From assembly GCA_900753975.1 (NCBI GenBank), contig CAAEBC010000061.1, positions 1 to 8,230 on the forward strand: a stretch of 8,230 nt of DNA, in the 5' to 3' direction. Below, in pieces: positions 6,300 through 8,230 of the stretch. The position numbers were made by a program, and so were the translations under genes. This DNA is from Clostridia bacterium (GTDB taxonomy: Bacteria; Bacillota; Clostridia; TANB77; UBA1234). The notes beneath the pieces were generated by a model, which saw only the letters and a program-made list of their open reading frames with translations, made no database searches and was not told the DNA's origin. Every line of letters begins with the position of its first letter. Position 1 is the stretch's first letter.

Positions 6300-7715
6300 A
6301 TGATGTGCTATGAAAAGCCCAAAAACTGGGGAACTTATCTTGGTAAAGTTACAAGCTACGATGGTAAAAGATATATAACAATAGATAATTCAAAAGGATT
6401 AAACATTGGAGACGGAATAGAAATTTGGAACGGAGAAAATAACTCTCCTTCAACAATAGTTAGTGAACTAACTAATAACAAAATCGGTAGAATTACAGGA
6501 AATATCCATGTTGGTGACAAAGTCTATAAAACATCTGATAAAAAACTTTTAGAAGCAATGAAAGAAACATACTCAAGAGGCTTCGTTAAGAAAACAAATG
6601 TAAATATAACTTTAGACATTTCGCTCGACTCACCAATTAAAATTTGTATAAATGATTTTGAATTTGAAACATCTGTCATACCAGAAAAAGCACAAAAGAA
6701 TCCTATGACAAAAGAAAAAATATTTGAGCAACTTAATAAAACAGGCAATACGCCATTTAAAATCGCCAATTTTGAATTAAATATGACAAGCAGTATCTTT
6801 TTGCCTGTTAGTAAAATAAACGAAATAAGAAGAACCTCGTTTGAAGCTTACGAAAAACATATACTTCAAAACGATAAACACATATTGCAAAAAACATCTT
6901 TAAAATTTGAAAAAAACAAATACATTTCAAAACTAAAAAATATAACCTTATGCGTAAAATATCTAAACGAAGATTTACTAAAAGTAATTTCAGACATAGA
7001 TGAAATCTACATTCCAGTAAAAGAAGTAATAACAAAAGAAGAACTATTTAGCAAGATAAACTGTAAAAAATACATTCTTCTTCCTACAATAACAAAAGCC
7101 AAATACAATAACTTAATAAAAAACAATTTAAAAAAACTTGCTAACATTTCCGATGGATTCGTTGTTTCAAACATCGGACAGCTAGACTACTTTGAAGATA
7201 TTAAGACAAACCTAGTCGCAAACTACACATTCAATATATTTAATAACTACACATTAAAAAACATAGAAGAACTGGGATTTTCAAAAGCCATACTATCACC
7301 AGAACTTACAAACGAGCAAATCAACAATCTAACATCTGGAATTTTAAAAGAAGCTATCGTATATGGTAATCAATGCGTAATGACCTCAGAACATTGCCCT
7401 ATCGGTGCCATCGCTGGCGGTTTTTGTAAAGACAAAAAATGCAATATGCCATGCTTAAAAAATGATAAATATTACTTGCGAGACAGATTAAAAATGGACT
7501 TTAGAATTATACCAGATAACATCGATTGTCAATCAACATTATATAATTCAAAAATCACATCAATCGAATCAAAAAATCTAAATGTTGATTCAATTCGATT
7601 AGACATCATTGACGAAAACTATAAAGAAATACTAAATATAATCGCAGCTCATAAATACGGTAATAAACTATCTGGAGACATATATACAAACGCACACGCA
7701 GTAAGACCAGTTTAG
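6300..7715 (+). CDS. U32 peptidase-family protein, C-terminal part after the frameshift
   Basis: Coding in this frame really begins at 6219 (EDKENLTQIFNRGGFTSCYHERKLGSS), directly continuing the gene broken at 6226. The first ATG, at 6300, has no convincing ribosome site, so the 471-residue fragment is probably not made independently. It covers the end of the U32 domain, a beta-rich middle part (KVTSYDGKRYITID through HVGDKVYKTSDKKLLE) and a second alpha/beta half resembling the DUF3656-containing long U32 proteins. Near the end is another cysteine group within QCVMTSEHCPIG, FCKDKKCNMPC and DNIDCQSTLYNS (about residues 359-416 of this fragment), typical of the C-terminal U32 repeat. The protein ends DIYTNAHAVRPV, the family's usual ending style. 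The absence of further stops argues against long-standing decay. Confidence 0.85.
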   Translation: MMCYEKPKNWGTYLGKVTSYDGKRYITIDNSKGLNIGDGIEIWNGENNSPSTIVSELTNNKIGRITGNIHVGDKVYKTSDKKLLEAMKETYSRGFVKKTNVNITLDISLDSPIKICINDFEFETSVIPEKAQKNPMTKEKIFEQLNKTGNTPFKIANFELNMTSSIFLPVSKINEIRRTSFEAYEKHILQNDKHILQKTSLKFEKNKYISKLKNITLCVKYLNEDLLKVISDIDEIYIPVKEVITKEELFSKINCKKYILLPTITKAKYNNLIKNNLKKLANISDGFVVSNIGQLDYFEDIKTNLVANYTFNIFNNYTLKNIEELGFSKAILSPELTNEQINNLTSGILKEAIVYGNQCVMTSEHCPIGAIAGGFCKDKKCNMPCLKNDKYYLRDRLKMDFRIIPDNIDCQSTLYNSKITSIESKNLNVDSIRLDIIDENYKEILNIIAAHKYGNKLSGDIYTNAHAVRPV

Positions 7716-7745
7716 TAACACATTAATCCCCCTATTCATAAGATA
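7716..7745 (+). promoter_or_regulatory. SigK-like promoter for the small membrane-protein gene
   Basis: TAACAC (7716-7721) immediately follows the U32 stop codon. After a 15-base spacer comes CATAAGATA (7737-7745), matching CATAnnnTA. Initiation would fall near 7752, which makes the ATG at 7750 unusable and supports the start at 7768. The arrangement is identical in sequence and spacing to the promoter at 249-278 on the other strand. Confidence 0.5.
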
Positions 7746-7763
7746 TAACATGAAAGGGGGATT
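7725..7763 (+). promoter_or_regulatory. Ribosome binding site with upstream anti-Shine-Dalgarno stem
   Basis: AATCCCCCT (7725-7733) is perfectly complementary over 9 bp to AGGGGGATT (7755-7763), with a 21-base loop. The right arm contains the Shine-Dalgarno AAAGGGGGA (7753-7761), six bases from the ATG at 7768. The left arm lies in the promoter spacer, so only read-through RNA from the U32 operon would contain both arms. There is no U-tract after the stem, so it is not a standard terminator. The gene at 98-217 has an equivalent stem with different sequence. Confidence 0.5.
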
Positions 7764-7767
7764 TATT

Positions 7768-8019
7768 ATGACTCTTGAACTTTTTGTAGCATTATTATTT
7801 GTAATATTATTTTCTGTAATTTTAGAAATCATTACACGTTGCCCAATACTAGTAGCATCTATCGTTGCCATCATTTCTCTAATAGTCTTTGCAATATTCT
7901 TTGAAACATTAACATTAACATTTATAATATGGATTATTATATATACCGCAGCTGCATTCGTCGTCGCCTTCTTGACAGAACAAATTTTAAGAAGACGCAG
8001 AGACAATAGCTGTTTCTAA
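7768..8019 (+). CDS. Small three-helix membrane protein, DUF2651-like
   Basis: The 83-residue product is almost all hydrophobic, with predicted helices at about 3-22, 26-45 and 49-70, followed by a basic tail (RRRR, 75-78) that should lie in the cytoplasm, and C82 near the end. The start at 7768 is chosen over the in-frame ATG at 7750: the bases just after 7750 (AAAGGGGGA) are themselves the ribosome site, six bases before 7768, and the proposed transcription start lies at about 7752. The pattern TLTFIIWIIIYTAAAFVVAFL resembles the last helices of DUF2651 (YbeF-like) proteins of Bacillus and Clostridia as I remember them; this is a tentative match without a search. The function is unknown. 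It follows the U32 gene but has its own SigK-like promoter. Confidence 0.75.
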   Translation: MTLELFVALLFVILFSVILEIITRCPILVASIVAIISLIVFAIFFETLTLTFIIWIIIYTAAAFVVAFLTEQILRRRRDNSCF

Positions 8020-8061
8020 TAGATTTCTACTGAAGAAAAAGTAATGATTAAATGCAAGGTG

Positions 8062-8230
8062 GGATTCCACGGGATTTTAAGGTAAATGCGGGAGGGGTAT
8101 TGATAACACTTTTAGTAGCGTTTTTTTGTCAAGGTGGAGATTGCGTAAGCAATACTACCTTGACAAAACCTAGCGGATAAAAGTTTTATCAATACCCCTC
8201 CAGCATTTACCTTAAAATCCCGTGGAATCC
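8062..8230. repeat. About 169-bp near-palindromic repeat element
   Basis: The left arm 8062-8089 is a perfect 28-bp inverted copy of 8203-8230. After one mismatch (8090/8202), 8091-8106 pairs with 8186-8201 (16 bp). Then 8108-8114 pairs with 8178-8184, 8124-8135 with 8157-8168 (12 bp), and 8140-8144 with 8149-8153 around a GTAA loop. Scattered mismatches show it is not a fold-back artefact of sequencing. It carries no gene and looks like a non-autonomous repeat (MITE-like) or a structured RNA or DNA element. Its right edge coincides with the window end, so it may extend further. The left arm shares 21 bases with the window start. Confidence 0.85.

Noticed and set aside
7725..7763. Intrinsic terminator after the U32 gene
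   Set aside because: The stem is followed by TATTATG rather than a U-tract, and its right arm is the ribosome site of the next gene, so a translation-masking role fits better.
7668..8006. 112-codon minus-strand reading frame
   Set aside because: It lies opposite the U32 end and the small membrane gene, both with better starts and ribosome sites; its composition reflects the complement of a hydrophobic gene.
8047..8088. Short ORF starting ATGATTAAATGC before the palindrome
   Set aside because: About 13 codons, no ribosome site and it runs into the repeat arm.

Overview
The window is AT-rich DNA with Firmicutes-type signals: AGGAGG-like ribosome binding sites, SigA-type promoters, an lspA-rluD pair and a long two-part U32 peptidase. 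It most resembles a spore-forming member of the Clostridia. I cannot name a genus. Every gene faces outward from one divergent promoter region at about 3844-3964. Both window ends lie in related repeat sequence, so this may be an assembly contig that broke at repeats.

Leftward (minus strand) from the divergent region there is an unrecognised 269-residue soluble protein, then lspA (signal peptidase II, overlapping it by ATGA), then an RluD-type pseudouridine synthase (overlapping lspA by 38 bases), then glgA (glycogen synthase, 15 bases further). These look like one transcription unit driven by TTGAAA-17-TAAAAT. Beyond glgA lies a 39-codon gene at 98-217 for a Cys-rich, single-helix membrane protein. 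It is too short for ordinary gene callers.

Rightward (plus strand) from TTGCTT-17-TATAAT there is an FAD-dependent dehydrogenase of the COG2509 type, then a U32 peptidase-family gene. The U32 gene is intact except for one +1 frameshift at about 6213-6223. It is followed by an 83-residue three-helix membrane protein whose true start is 7768.

The most interesting signal is a matching arrangement at the two outer ends. Each small membrane-protein gene begins just after the stop codon of the preceding large gene. Each has the same promoter-like string, TAACAC, then 15 bases, then CATAARATA. This fits the consensus for SigK, the late mother-cell sporulation factor. In both cases the promoter spacer also holds a perfect complement of that gene's own Shine-Dalgarno sequence: 8 bp for one gene and 9 bp for the other, although the two Shine-Dalgarno sequences differ. 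Read-through RNA from the upstream operon would fold and hide the ribosome binding site, while RNA started at the promoter would lack the blocking arm. I infer a transcription-start-dependent translation lock that keeps these small, probably sporulation-linked membrane proteins off in vegetative cells.

The right end is a roughly 169-bp near-palindromic element with a GTAA loop. Part of its left arm, 21 bases, recurs in reverse orientation at positions 6-26.
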